This document shows positions 1 to 7,169 of a DNA stretch of 14,258 nt, in pieces. The translations under genes were made by a program, and so were the position numbers. This DNA is from Methanobacteriaceae archaeon. GTDB taxonomy: Archaea; Methanobacteriota; Methanobacteria; Methanobacteriales; Methanobacteriaceae. Positions within the stretch are counted from its first letter, which is position 1; every line of letters begins with the position of its first letter. Under the pieces are notes generated by a model, which was not told the origin of the DNA, did no database searches, and saw nothing but the letters and a program-made list of their open reading frames with translations. Where the stretch lies: assembly GCA_900769095.1 (NCBI GenBank), contig CAAGFH010000197.1:1-14258 (forward strand), written 5' to 3'.

Positions 1-10
1 AGTGTACACT
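1..10. repeat. Perfect 10-bp palindrome at the window start
   Basis: AGTGTACACT is its own reverse complement. It lies 35 bases before the first start codon, directly beside the weak TATA-like stretch ACTATACTATTAATATG, so it sits where an archaeal repressor or activator site could be. It touches the contig edge, so its context is cut off and it may be chance. It does not match an Illumina adapter. Confidence 0.3.
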
Positions 11-44
11 ATACTATTAATATGATAAAAAACAATGAAAAATT

Positions 45-1073
45 ATGAGAGTATTAGCTATTGATGTTGGAACAGGTACCCAAGACATAATGATTTACAA
101 TACCGAAAAGGAATTAGAAAACTCTATTAAACTGGTTTTGCCTTCTCCTCACTTATTCATCTCCCAACAGATAAATGAAATTGAAAATGACATTTATTTT
201 GAAGGAGAAATAATGGGTGGAGGAAAAATAAAACAAAGTATCTTAAAACATATGGAAAAAGGATACTCTGTTGTAATGGAACCATTATGTGCAAGAACTA
301 TACGTGATAATTTAGATCAGGTAAAATCATATGGAATTGAAATTGCAGACGAATCCAAAGATTACTCAAGTTATACAAAAATCAAAATGGGAGATATAAA
401 TATAACCCAATTATCCAATTTCTTATTAGGATATGATTTGGAATTTGATTTTGATAAAATAGCTATTGCAGTTCAAGACCATGGATACAATGAAAATATG
501 GGTGACAGAGACTTCAGATTCGAAAAAATCAGAGAAAAAATATCAAAACCAATTTCTCCATTGGAATTTGGATTTTTAGAAGATTTACCTGAATATTTTA
601 CAAGAATGAATGCTGTTAAAAGAACAGTTGAAAGTGAAGGAATTGATGAGACTCCATTATTAATGGATACTAAATTTGCATCAATAGCTGGAATGTGCTT
701 TGATGAAGTTGCAGAAAAATTAAACAGTTATATTGTAATAGACATCGGTAACGGTCATACTACCGCAGCAACTATTGAAGATGGAAAAATCCAGGGAGTA
801 TTTGAACACCACACTTCAAGCTTAACTGGTGAATCACTTGAAAGATACCTTAAAAGATTAGCTGAAGGTACAATTACAAACGAAGAAGTATACAATGATC
901 ACGGACACGGTGCACATGTACTTAATCCTATATCCAAACTTGAAAAAGTCATTGTTAGCGGACCTAAAAGAGAATTAATAGAAAAAACAAACCTTGACTG
1001 GCATCATGCTGCACCTGGTGGAGATGTAATGATGACTGGTACCATCGGTTTGGTTAAAACAATCTTAGGATGA
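45..1073 (+). CDS. DUF1786 family protein, ASKHA (actin/Hsp70/sugar kinase) fold
   Basis: This 342-residue protein has the nucleotide-binding motifs of the ASKHA superfamily in order. Phosphate-1 is at residues 5-14 (AIDVGTGTQD), phosphate-2 at 232-242 (IDIGNGHTTAA), and an adenosine-type motif lies near 304-309 (VSGPKR). A glycine-rich end HAAPGGDVMMTGTIGL (321-336) is characteristic of the DUF1786 proteins of methanogens, some of which are annotated loosely as pyruvate formate-lyase activating enzyme; I see no radical-SAM CxxxCxxC motif to support that name. The biochemical role is unknown; ATP binding is an inference from the fold. No clear Shine-Dalgarno precedes the ATG, so a short or leaderless transcript is possible. 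The next gene starts 5 bases after the stop, which suggests one transcript with the PHP-domain gene. Confidence 0.8.
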   Translation: MRVLAIDVGTGTQDIMIYNTEKELENSIKLVLPSPHLFISQQINEIENDIYFEGEIMGGGKIKQSILKHMEKGYSVVMEPLCARTIRDNLDQVKSYGIEIADESKDYSSYTKIKMGDINITQLSNFLLGYDLEFDFDKIAIAVQDHGYNENMGDRDFRFEKIREKISKPISPLEFGFLEDLPEYFTRMNAVKRTVESEGIDETPLLMDTKFASIAGMCFDEVAEKLNSYIVIDIGNGHTTAATIEDGKIQGVFEHHTSSLTGESLERYLKRLAEGTITNEEVYNDHGHGAHVLNPISKLEKVIVSGPKRELIEKTNLDWHHAAPGGDVMMTGTIGLVKTILG

Positions 1074-1078
1074 TATAA

Positions 1079-1735
1079 ATGCTAAAAATGGATTCACATA
1101 TTCACAGTGAATACTCAGATGACTCAAGTTCTAAAATTGATGATATTTTAAAAGTAGCTAATAGTAGAAATATCGACATCATAGCAATAAGCGATCACAA
1201 TACTGTAGATGGAACTAGTGAAGTTTTAAGAAAAACTAGAAATACAGATATACTTGCCATTCCATCTATAGAAATTTCTTCAACACAAGGTCATATCCTT
1301 GGTTTTGGGTGTGAGCAAACAATACCTAAAGGACTAACACCTGCAGATACAATAGACAGAATTCATGATTTAGGGGGTATAGCAATTATCCCTCATCCTT
1401 ACTGTTTTTACAGACATGGTCTTTTGTGTGAAAGTGAAAATGAAAAGTTAAAAATTGATGCAATAGAAACAAAAAACGCAAGATTTATTGTAGGATATTG
1501 TAACAGTAAAGCAAAAAAATTATCACAAAATAAAAAAATTCCATCACTAGGAGCAAGTGACTCTCACTACTGGAAATTTGTGGGTGATTGTTACAGTTTA
1601 ATTGATTGTGAAAAAGATATTGATAGTGTCTTAAAAGCAATTGTTAAAGGAAAAACACAAGCTAAGGGAAAAGGAACCTCAAACATTTTACTTTCAAAAT
1701 ATTTATTTGAGAAGAATCTATTAAAGAAATTTTAA
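1079..1735 (+). CDS. PHP-domain metal-dependent phosphoesterase
   Basis: This 218-residue protein is a single PHP domain. Visible metal-ligand motifs are HIHSEYSDDS (His7, His9), SDHNTVDG (Asp39, His40), PSIEISS (Glu65), GHILGFG (His72), IPHPY (His106) and GASDSH (Asp161, His163). These are the residues by which PHP enzymes (relatives of histidinol phosphatase and of 3',5'-nucleotide phosphatases) hold a two- or three-metal centre, so hydrolysis of a small phosphate ester or nucleotide is likely; the substrate cannot be read from the sequence. The chosen ATG has GGATGAT, overlapping the previous stop, 5 bases ahead. An ATG three codons later is too far from that site. It is probably co-transcribed with the DUF1786 gene and ends facing alba. 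Confidence 0.85.
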   Translation: MLKMDSHIHSEYSDDSSSKIDDILKVANSRNIDIIAISDHNTVDGTSEVLRKTRNTDILAIPSIEISSTQGHILGFGCEQTIPKGLTPADTIDRIHDLGGIAIIPHPYCFYRHGLLCESENEKLKIDAIETKNARFIVGYCNSKAKKLSQNKKIPSLGASDSHYWKFVGDCYSLIDCEKDIDSVLKAIVKGKTQAKGKGTSNILLSKYLFEKNLLKKF

Positions 1736-1737
1736 TA

Positions 1738-1761
1738 AAAAGAGTATTTATTCACTCTTTT
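1738..1761. terminator. Bidirectional stem-loop between convergent genes
   Basis: AAAAGAGT (1738-1745) and ACTCTTTT (1754-1761) form a perfect 8-bp stem with an 8-base loop. It lies between the PHP gene stop (1733-1735) and includes the alba stop (1748-1750) in its loop. On either strand the second arm ends in a T run, so it can serve both genes. Archaeal termination mostly needs only oligo-T, so the hairpin may instead protect 3' ends. Confidence 0.5.
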
Positions 1762-2023
1762 CCATTGAAATTTCTATAATAGAAACATTTGTTTTTTCAT
1801 TGTTAAAGTTTTCAATTTCTTCAGTTGAAATTTGAATATCAGTAACATCTGAATCTGGGACAAATCTGTTTCTAACAATTTCAGCAGTATCAACAGCTCG
1901 GCTAATAGCTTTACCTCTTGCCCTAAGAACAACACCATTATTGCCTTCATTGAATTGTGTAACAACTGCTAAAACATAATTCATAACAGGTTTACTGCCA
2001 ACAAAAATTGTATTATTCTCCAT
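1748..2023 (-). CDS. albA: DNA/RNA-binding chromatin protein Alba
   Basis: The 91-residue product (from the chosen start) is a whole single-domain Alba protein, the usual length. It shows the family's signature from its N-terminus: [20 protein letters not shown] with the central lysine of the KPVMNYV loop that contacts nucleic acid and is the acetylation site in Sulfolobus Alba, followed by [20 protein letters not shown]. Alba dimers coat chromosomal DNA and also bind RNA. An upstream in-frame ATG at 2038 would add five residues, but the GGTGA ribosome binding site overlaps that codon and is 8 bases before the ATG at 2023. The TATA box also predicts transcription starting near 2037. The start at 2023 is therefore preferred. 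It is apparently monocistronic. Confidence 0.95.
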   Translation of the reverse strand: MENNTIFVGSKPVMNYVLAVVTQFNEGNNGVVLRARGKAISRAVDTAEIVRNRFVPDSDVTDIQISTEEIENFNNEKTNVSIIEISMEKSE

Positions 2024-2031
2024 ATTTAAAG

Positions 2032-2036
2032 TCACC
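2032..2036 (-). promoter_or_regulatory. Ribosome binding site that fixes the alba start
   Basis: GGTGA on the minus strand is complementary to the archaeal 16S rRNA 3' end (ATCACCTCC). It lies 8 bases before the ATG at 2023 and overlaps the alternative upstream ATG at 2036-2038, arguing against that longer start. Confidence 0.7.
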
Positions 2037-2059
2037 ATAGTAATATTAGCAGATTAATG

Positions 2060-2067
2060 TATATAAA
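2060..2067 (-). promoter_or_regulatory. TATA box of alba
   Basis: TTTATATA on the minus strand is a near-ideal methanogen TATA box. With the usual spacing of about 25-27 bases, transcription would begin near 2037, just at the Shine-Dalgarno, giving a leader of roughly 12-15 bases. Confidence 0.65.
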
Positions 2068-2095
2068 ATTTTACATATGAATTATAAAAAAACTT

Positions 2096-2205
2096 GACAA
2101 AAACCTCAAAAAAAAGATAAAAAATAAATAAAAATTAAACAAAAATAATAAAATTAAAAAAATTATTAAACAGAAAGTTCAAATAAAAAAAATAATTAAA
2201 TATTA
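2096..2205 (-). terminator. Oligo-T terminator region downstream of leuA
   Basis: After the leuA stop the minus strand reads as a series of T runs (several of five to eight T) within almost pure A/T, ending in TTTTTTTTGAGGTTTTTG near 2098-2115. This is the form of archaeal intrinsic termination, and it separates leuA from the alba promoter. Confidence 0.55.
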
Positions 2206-3744
2206 TTAAATGGACCTTTTAATTAATAATAATTTATTAATAGAATCAACAATAGCAAGAATACTTGCCATAACAATGTCCTGATTTGTTGAACGTCCGG
2301 TAGAATTATTGCCTTCAGAATCAGAAGTGACTACAAATACCTCTGCTAAAGCATCAGTACCACCAGTAATGGCTTCTAAGTTATATTCTTCTAATTCCAT
2401 ATCAATAGTATCTTGAATTAAATCACGAACAGCATTTAAAGCAGCGTCAATTGGTCCAACACCAGTACTTGCAGTTTCTTTAATAACACCATCAATTTCT
2501 AATTTAACAGTAGCAGTTGGAGAAACATTAGCACCCATTGAAATGCTTAAACCTTTAATGATAATAGGTGTTTCACGAGCAGATGAAAGTTCAGTAATCG
2601 CAATAGCTACTAAATCATCATCTGTAACACATTTACCACTGTCACCTAAAGATTTAATGCTATTGAAAACATTGTTAAATTGTTCTTCATCTAAATCAAT
2701 ATGATATTCTTTTAATTTAGCTCTAACTGCATTAGCACCAGTGTGTTTACCTAAAATAATCCTACGAGAGTGACCAACCATCTCAGGAGACATTGGTTCA
2801 TAGGTTGATGCATTGTTTAAAATACCATGAACATGAATACCTGATTCATGAGCAAATGCATTATCACCAACAATTGGTTTGTTAACAGGCATTTTAACCC
2901 CAGTTAAACGACCAACTAAATTGGATAAACTGTATAATCTTGTAGTATCAAGTCCTAAATCAATTTGATAAGCAGATTTAAGAGCCATTACTAATTCTTC
3001 TAATGAACAGTTACCGGTTCTTTCACCTAAACCGTTAATGGTAACGTGAGCCTGATTAGCACCACATTCAATAGCTGTTAGAGTATTTGCATTAGCAAGT
3101 CCGAAATCATTGTGGAAATGAACACTGATAGGTGTTTTGAAATTGTTTTTAATATCAGTTATCATATTACGTGTAAGAGCAGGTGTTAATATACCTACAG
3201 TATCAGGAACATCTAAAAAGTCAGCTCCTGCACTAACCACTTCATTAAATATTTCAAATAAAAATTCACGTTCAGTTCTAGTACCGTCTTCTGCAGAAAA
3301 TTCAACAGTTAAACCATGATCTTTTGCATATTCAACTGTATCAACAGCAGAGTCAATGATTTCTTCTTTTGACTTTTTAAGTTTATAATCACGGTGCAAT
3401 GGAGAAGTACCAATGAAAGTGTGAACATAATCTAATTCTGCATCAATTACCGCATCAATATCTTTTCTTAAACTACGTGATAAACCAACTAAGGTTGAAT
3501 CCAAATCTCTTGCTTTAATTTTTTTAGCAGATTCGATTTCCCCTGGTGAAGAAGCAGGAAAACCAACTTCTATTTTATCTACACCCAAATTGTTAAGTTT
3601 TTGAGCAATTTGAATTTTATCATCAACAGTCAAAGCAACACCAGGAGTCTGTTCACCGTCCCTTAATGTTGTGTCCAAAATATAAATTTTATCAGCTAAA
3701 TTCATATTATCTTTTTTTAGAGTTTCCATATTTGTAAAAGACAT
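2206..3744 (-). CDS. leuA: 2-isopropylmalate synthase
   Basis: The enzyme condenses acetyl-CoA with 2-oxoisovalerate, the first step of leucine synthesis. The 512-residue product has the DRE-TIM barrel motif DTTLRDGEQTPG near residues 24-35, metal-binding HFHNDFG (His209 and His211) and NGLGERTGNCSLEE (about 237-250). From about 370 it has a complete LeuA allosteric dimerisation domain (GLSISMGANVSPTATVKL and onward), where leucine would bind. Archaea also have citramalate synthase CimA and homocitrate-type AksA. The motifs IEVGFPASSPGEIES and HTFIGTSPLH match LeuA rather than CimA (which has forms like IEAGSAITS and HLVVPTSP), and AksA lacks the C-terminal domain. An ORF reaching to 3810 adds 22 residues, but GGGAGGAA sits 6 bases before the ATG at 3744, which I take as the start. 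Confidence 0.88.
   Translation of the reverse strand: MSFTNMETLKKDNMNLADKIYILDTTLRDGEQTPGVALTVDDKIQIAQKLNNLGVDKIEVGFPASSPGEIESAKKIKARDLDSTLVGLSRSLRKDIDAVIDAELDYVHTFIGTSPLHRDYKLKKSKEEIIDSAVDTVEYAKDHGLTVEFSAEDGTRTEREFLFEIFNEVVSAGADFLDVPDTVGILTPALTRNMITDIKNNFKTPISVHFHNDFGLANANTLTAIECGANQAHVTINGLGERTGNCSLEELVMALKSAYQIDLGLDTTRLYSLSNLVGRLTGVKMPVNKPIVGDNAFAHESGIHVHGILNNASTYEPMSPEMVGHSRRIILGKHTGANAVRAKLKEYHIDLDEEQFNNVFNSIKSLGDSGKCVTDDDLVAIAITELSSARETPIIIKGLSISMGANVSPTATVKLEIDGVIKETASTGVGPIDAALNAVRDLIQDTIDMELEEYNLEAITGGTDALAEVFVVTSDSEGNNSTGRSTNQDIVMASILAIVDSINKLLLIKRSI
2222..2241 (-). terminator. AT-only stem-loop just before the leuA stop
   Basis: ATTAATAA and TTATTAAT form a perfect 8-bp stem with a TAAT loop inside the last codons of leuA, 14 bases from the stop. 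It consists only of A and T, so chance is a real possibility. It is listed because similar stem-loops occur at most other transcript ends in this window. Confidence 0.25.
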
Positions 3745-3750
3745 AGTATT

Positions 3751-3755
3751 CCTCC
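3751..3755 (-). promoter_or_regulatory. Ribosome binding site that fixes the leuA start
   Basis: GGAGG, within TGGGAGGAA, lies 6 bases before the ATG at 3744. It overrules in-frame ATGs at 3810 and 3765, which have no comparable site. Confidence 0.75.
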
Positions 3756-3780
3756 CATTTACCATTTTATAATATGTAAG

Positions 3781-3786
3781 TATAAA
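3781..3786 (-). promoter_or_regulatory. Possible leuA TATA box
   Basis: TTTATA on the minus strand (in CAATTTTATACTTAC) would place the transcription start near 3758, immediately before the GGAGG site. Other AT-rich matches are nearby, so the exact box is uncertain. Confidence 0.35.
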
Positions 3787-3825
3787 ATTGAATATTAATA
3801 AATTTTTCATTGGTAAAAATTTGAT

Positions 3826-3853
3826 ATAAGTTATAAGTTATAAGTTAAAACTT
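3826..3853. repeat. Three tandem ATAAGTT units plus a palindrome upstream of leuA
   Basis: ATAAGTT occurs three times head to tail (3826-3832, 3833-3839, 3840-3846). The last copy runs into AAAACTT, making the imperfect dyad AAGTT-AA-AACTT (3842-3853). It lies between the HAD gene stop and the leuA promoter, about 40-65 bases upstream of the proposed TATA box, where an operator or activator site for leuA could be. It could also be a simple-sequence expansion. Confidence 0.5.
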
Positions 3854-3868
3854 AAAAAAAATAATAAT

Positions 3869-4663
3869 TTAAAAATCAATATCAACAACTTCAAAAATAT
3901 CCTCAATAATATAGTCTGTTTTATCCATTAATTTATCAGATACTTCCTCTTTTTGTTCTATTGTTAAAACACTTACATCTGCTTTTTTAAATGCAAGAAT
4001 ATCGTTAAGTCCATCCCCAACCATCATGACTTTATAACCAGCATCCTTTAAGATAGATACAACTTCACATTTGCCTTTAGTTGAAACAGTTCCATAGGCA
4101 TTATCCTCAGGTACATCAAGTAAACTGGCAAGTCTGTTAATAGCTCCTTTTCTATCACCGGATGCAATAAAAATTTCAATTCCTCTGGATTTTAATGTCT
4201 CAACTGTTTCAAAAACCTTAGGGAAAAATACTCCAGCAGAAGTAATTGTGTATAAAACAATACCCAAATCCATATCCAAAATTAAAGCAGAACCGTTGCA
4301 TAATTCCATTTGTGGAATTTTTTCACCTAACATGTCAAAAGCATCAGTAATATCTGCAACAGTAGCAGTAGTCTCTTTATCAATAATTTCCTTAACTTCA
4401 GCTTTGGAAAACTGTTTTTTTGAAAAACTAATATCGAAATCAATATTAAACTGTCTGATAACATCACAAATTAAGGTGTCCTGATTTAAATCTAAAAATT
4501 TATTTGTATTATATTGAAGAACAACCAACACAAGTGAATCTTTAGAATCTATTAAATCCAAAGAATTAACGTCAGTTGAAAACTCTCCGGTAACAACATT
4601 TTTAATAACACGATATCGCTCAATCAATGTTCCTGAGTTATCAAATACAACAGCTTTTTTCAT
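3869..4663 (-). CDS. HAD-superfamily phosphatase, soluble P-type-ATPase-like
   Basis: The 264-residue soluble protein has HAD motif I VFDNSGTL (nucleophile Asp8), motif II in IFIASGDRKG (Ser168-Lys172) and motif IV MVGDGLNDILAF (216-221). SGDRK and GDGLND are the phosphorylation/hinge signatures of P-type ATPase P-domains, but there are no membrane segments. The layout and the sequence around SGDRKG match Methanocaldococcus MJ0968, described as a soluble relative of the P-type ATPase catalytic domain. Position +2 of motif I, normally Asp in HAD phosphatases and Thr in P-type pumps, is Ser10 here, so phosphate release may be slow or use another residue. The substrate is unknown. No Shine-Dalgarno is seen; a TATA-like box 26-33 bases upstream suggests a leaderless mRNA. 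It lies upstream of leuA with a 124-base gap. Confidence 0.8.
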   Translation of the reverse strand: MKKAVVFDNSGTLIERYRVIKNVVTGEFSTDVNSLDLIDSKDSLVLVVLQYNTNKFLDLNQDTLICDVIRQFNIDFDISFSKKQFSKAEVKEIIDKETTATVADITDAFDMLGEKIPQMELCNGSALILDMDLGIVLYTITSAGVFFPKVFETVETLKSRGIEIFIASGDRKGAINRLASLLDVPEDNAYGTVSTKGKCEVVSILKDAGYKVMMVGDGLNDILAFKKADVSVLTIEQKEEVSDKLMDKTDYIIEDIFEVVDIDF

Positions 4664-4688
4664 GATTAATAATTATATCACTTCTAAA

Positions 4689-4696
4689 TTATATGT
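4689..4696 (-). promoter_or_regulatory. TATA-like box of the HAD gene, implying a leaderless mRNA
   Basis: ACATATAA on the minus strand is centred about 29 bases upstream of the ATG at 4663. With normal archaeal spacing, transcription would start at or within a few bases of the start codon, consistent with the missing ribosome binding site. Confidence 0.4.
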
Positions 4697-4823
4697 ATGC
4701 TTATCGTGAATATCGCTGTATTGATATTTGAGATTTTTTACTATTGAAGTTAGATATTAATTATGTAGTCAATAGAGCATTAAAATAATTATGACAAGCA
4801 ACCATTCTCCAAAACCTCAAAAA

Positions 4824-4861
4824 TCTTATGTCTATGCATTATACATCATTTCCACATAAGA
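4824..4861 (-). terminator. Stem-loop spanning the stop of the AAA ATPase gene
   Basis: TCTTATGT (4824-4831) and ACATAAGA (4854-4861) pair perfectly over 8 bp with a 22-base loop containing the stop codon (4839-4841). On the minus strand the stem is followed at once by ATTTTTGAGGTTTT. A terminator or 3'-end structure is likely. Confidence 0.4.
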
Positions 4862-6074
4862 AATCAATAATGTTTAGATGTTTGACTCCATCTTTAGAGA
4901 AGTCATGGTTTTCAGTTGTTATAAGTATAGATTCATATTTATCAGGTATGCGAAGTAATGGATTAATTTCACGTTTCAGTGTTTTTTCACTAGATAATCT
5001 GTAAGATACCTGAATATATTTGTATTTACCTGATTTTTCACAAACAAAATCCACTTCGGTATCATCAGGATTTCTTCCTACATTGACCTTATATCCTCTT
5101 CTAAGAAGTTCAATATAAACAATTGTTTCAAGAATTTTAGTTACTTTTAAGATGTTGTCTTCAATTAGGGCATGATGAAATCCATGATCCATCAGATAAT
5201 ATTTTCCAAGGATTTTCATTTCTTTTCTTCCTTTAAGCTCAAAGCATTTGCATTTGGAGATAAAAAATGACTGATTTAAATAGTTATTATATTTAAGTAG
5301 TGTGTCCTGAGAAGTATAGATGTCATTGCTTTTAAGATAATTTTTTATGCTTTTAGATGAAAATATTTCGCCAGTGCTTGAAATCATATATCTGCTGAAA
5401 CGCTGTAGCAAGTCAATATTATTTATCTTAAATCTTGTAACGATATCTTCAAAAAGAATTGAGTTGTAAATGTCTTTTAAAGCCATTTTTTTAAACTCAT
5501 TACTTCCCAATGTCAAAATACCAGGCATGCCTCCGAAATTGAAGTACTCATCATATAGTTTAGCTATTGAGTATTCGTTTATTTCAACACCTTCAATTTC
5601 ATTTTTATACTGGATAAACTCTTTGAATGAAAATGGATACACATTAATTGTTAAAAACCTTCCAGTCAGGAGTGTGGCAAGCTCACCAGATAGCAACTTT
5701 GAATTTGAACCTGTAATGTATATATCACTGTCAATAGAAACACGATAACTGTTTATAGATTTTTCCCAACCTTTAACTTGCTGGATTTCATCAAAAAAAA
5801 GATATATCTTCCCTTTGATATTTTCGGTTTTATTGTAAACTATTTCATCCAATTTCTCACTACTATCGATTTGATTATATTCCCTTAATTCAAATGAAAT
5901 GAAGATGATATTTTCGTCTTTAACCCCCATTGATTTAAGCTCGTCAATAATATTATACATTAAACTGGTTTTACCTGACCTTCTAATACCTGTATATACC
6001 TTAACAAAATCAGTATTGACATAATCCTTTAACTGATTAACATATGCCGCACGTTTAATCAAATTATTTGACAT
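4839..6074 (-). CDS. AAA ATPase, AAA_14 + DUF4143 type
   Basis: The 411-residue protein has the usual length and layout of this family. It has an N-terminal P-loop (GIRRSGKTS, residues 29-37), Walker B with the DE pair (IYLFFDEIQ, 90-98), a sensor motif ITGSNSKLLS (120-129), and a C-terminal DUF4143 region with a PD-(D/E)xK-like core, ETIVYIELLRRGY (about 316-328) and TEVDFV...YIQVSY (339-358). In that core the expected Glu-x-Lys reads Gln-Val-Ser, a substitution common in this group that probably means nuclease activity is lost. Cellular function is not established for these proteins, which occur in many copies in gut methanogens and anaerobic bacteria and are suspected to spread by transfer. 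AGGGGT lies 8 bases before the ATG. It stands alone, with long gaps on both sides. Confidence 0.85.
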   Translation of the reverse strand: MSNNLIKRAAYVNQLKDYVNTDFVKVYTGIRRSGKTSLMYNIIDELKSMGVKDENIIFISFELREYNQIDSSEKLDEIVYNKTENIKGKIYLFFDEIQQVKGWEKSINSYRVSIDSDIYITGSNSKLLSGELATLLTGRFLTINVYPFSFKEFIQYKNEIEGVEINEYSIAKLYDEYFNFGGMPGILTLGSNEFKKMALKDIYNSILFEDIVTRFKINNIDLLQRFSRYMISSTGEIFSSKSIKNYLKSNDIYTSQDTLLKYNNYLNQSFFISKCKCFELKGRKEMKILGKYYLMDHGFHHALIEDNILKVTKILETIVYIELLRRGYKVNVGRNPDDTEVDFVCEKSGKYKYIQVSYRLSSEKTLKREINPLLRIPDKYESILITTENHDFSKDGVKHLNIIDFLCGNDV

Positions 6075-6419
6075 GAAAAATGACCCCTATGGTTTGCTAT
6101 AAAAAATTCTTTATCAGAGAGAAAAATTTTTAAAATTATAAAAAAATTCCATCTACAAAAGAAAAATTTCTTAATTAAATATTGTATGTAATTTAAATAT
6201 AAATATTTCTAAACTGCAAAAAGATGAAAAAACACAACTGTGAAATCAATCATTTAACTTTATCAAACCCACATATTTCAAAAAATAGAGTTAATTTAAA
6301 ACATCATAAAATTATATAAAAAAAGATTTCAAAGATTATGTAATTATTATCAACAAATAAGATAAAAAAAATGTATTTAAAAATTTCACTAAAAAGAAAA
6401 AAAGAATAGCTTAAAAAAG
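6075..6419. other. 345-base non-coding stretch
   Basis: This AT-rich gap lies between the AAA ATPase start and the end of the ECF S-component gene. It holds the AAA gene's ribosome binding site (AGGGGT, 6083-6088) and a TTTTTTATA promoter-like stretch (6098-6106), and at the other end the stem-loop terminator of the ECF operon. In between (about 6110-6400) I see no gene-like codon run, tRNA, repeat array or conserved RNA. Confidence 0.6.
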
Positions 6420-6424
6420 CTATT
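6405..6424 (-). terminator. Stem-loop terminator of the ECF operon
   Basis: AATAGCTT (6405-6412) and AAGCTATT (6417-6424) form a perfect 8-bp stem with an AAAA loop. The stop codon (6420-6422) is inside the stem, and on the minus strand the stem is followed by CTTTTTTTCTTTTTAG, so it looks like a bacterial-style intrinsic terminator. Confidence 0.6.
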
Positions 6425-7025
6425 GGGGTAAGTATTTGGTTTTTGATCTTAAAAATATCTTTTTAAACCAGTTGTAGAAAACTGCCAATAATACAGCATT
6501 GGAAACTCCGTGCAACATATCAAATGGGAAACTGGATATAAACAAACCTAAAACTGATCCTAAATTGATAGAACCTAAATAGAAAATTCCACTTAAATCA
6601 GCAATCCATCCGTATAATAATCCCCATGCTAATCCAAATGCAACTCTGAAAACAATATTATCTAATTTTTCAGCTATTAAACCTGCAGTAAGTCCCATTA
6701 ATCCCCATCCAATCATCTGGAAGACAACCCAAGGGCCAATTCCTAAAATCATTGCGGTTACAAGAGCAGATAAAGAACCAACGATAAATCCTTCATTTTT
6801 ACCAAAAACAATACCTACCATAATAACAATGAATGATTGTAGATTTACAGAAGGTATTGAAATTAAAATCAAACGTCCAATAGATGCAGTAGCAATTAAA
6901 ATTGCCAAAAGCACAATAGATTCAGTAGTAGGTTTTGAGTTTTCAAACATCTTAAAAATTGAATAAATAACTCCAACAATAAGAAGAATTGACAAAACCA
7001 TAGTTATTAACATTGATATTTCCAT
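6420..7025 (-). CDS. ECF transporter substrate-binding S component
   Basis: The 201-residue protein is almost wholly hydrophobic, with about six membrane segments after an N-terminal helix (residues 6-24), as expected of S components, which bind a vitamin or metal in the membrane and dock on the EcfT/EcfA module. The stretch SIPSVNLQSFIVIMVGIVFG (57-76) and GIGPWVVFQMIGWG (95-108) resemble the G-x-GPW-x-x-x-QM-x-x-WG pattern that I associate with the CbrT-like group of S components; cobalamin is therefore a possible substrate, but this is tentative. It starts 4 bases after the true ecfA stop, with GTGAT just ahead, so it is the last gene of an ecfT-ecfA-S operon. Unlike its partners it has no lesion. 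Confidence 0.75.
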   Translation of the reverse strand: MEISMLITMVLSILLIVGVIYSIFKMFENSKPTTESIVLLAILIATASIGRLILISIPSVNLQSFIVIMVGIVFGKNEGFIVGSLSALVTAMILGIGPWVVFQMIGWGLMGLTAGLIAEKLDNIVFRVAFGLAWGLLYGWIADLSGIFYLGSINLGSVLGLFISSFPFDMLHGVSNAVLLAVFYNWFKKIFLRSKTKYLPQ

Positions 7026-7029
7026 ATTA

Positions 7030-7169
7030 TCACTTTAAATTCCAAATTTGAGCAACATCTCCAATGGTAACAGCGCAGTTAAGATGGTCCTTAACCATTC
7101 TGTTAACAAATGTTGTGTAAAAATTATTTTCAACAAATATATTTTTAGGATGATTATCTACTTGGATAG
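7030..7169 (-). pseudogene. ecfA C-terminal tail, out of frame with the rest
   Basis: In another minus-strand frame the bases up to 7030 encode IQVDNHPKNIF followed by ENNFYTTFVNRMVKDH and end at a TGA (7030-7032). This is the normal C-terminal tail of methanogen double-ABC EcfA proteins (a GEIQVDxxPKEIF-like segment). It is joined to the upstream frame by removing one A from the AAAAA run at 7170-7174, giving FDKTIQVD instead of FDKNYPSR-stop. The tail frame is the same as that of the N-terminal ecfA fragment, so the two indels cancel and the ancestral gene would be 8646-7030, 538 residues. Confidence 0.7.

Noticed and set aside
45..1073. Pyruvate formate-lyase activating enzyme
   Set aside because: No radical-SAM cysteine motif is present; the motifs are those of an ASKHA nucleotide-binding fold (DUF1786).
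2206..3744. Naming this gene cimA (citramalate synthase) or aksA
   Set aside because: The EVGFPxSSPG and HTFIxTSPxH motifs and the complete C-terminal allosteric domain fit LeuA better; CimA differs at both motifs and AksA lacks the domain.
2099..4823. Shared 13-mer AAAACCTCAAAAA at 2100-2112 and 4811-4823, as a possible dispersed repeat
   Set aside because: Both copies lie downstream of minus-strand genes and read TTTTTGAGGTTTT there; with only two short A/T-rich copies this is most simply terminator composition.
6110..6400. Possible small RNA or decayed gene in the long gap after the AAA ATPase
   Set aside because: No conserved structure, GC-rich island or coding-like frame could be seen; the stretch looks like ordinary AT-rich spacer.
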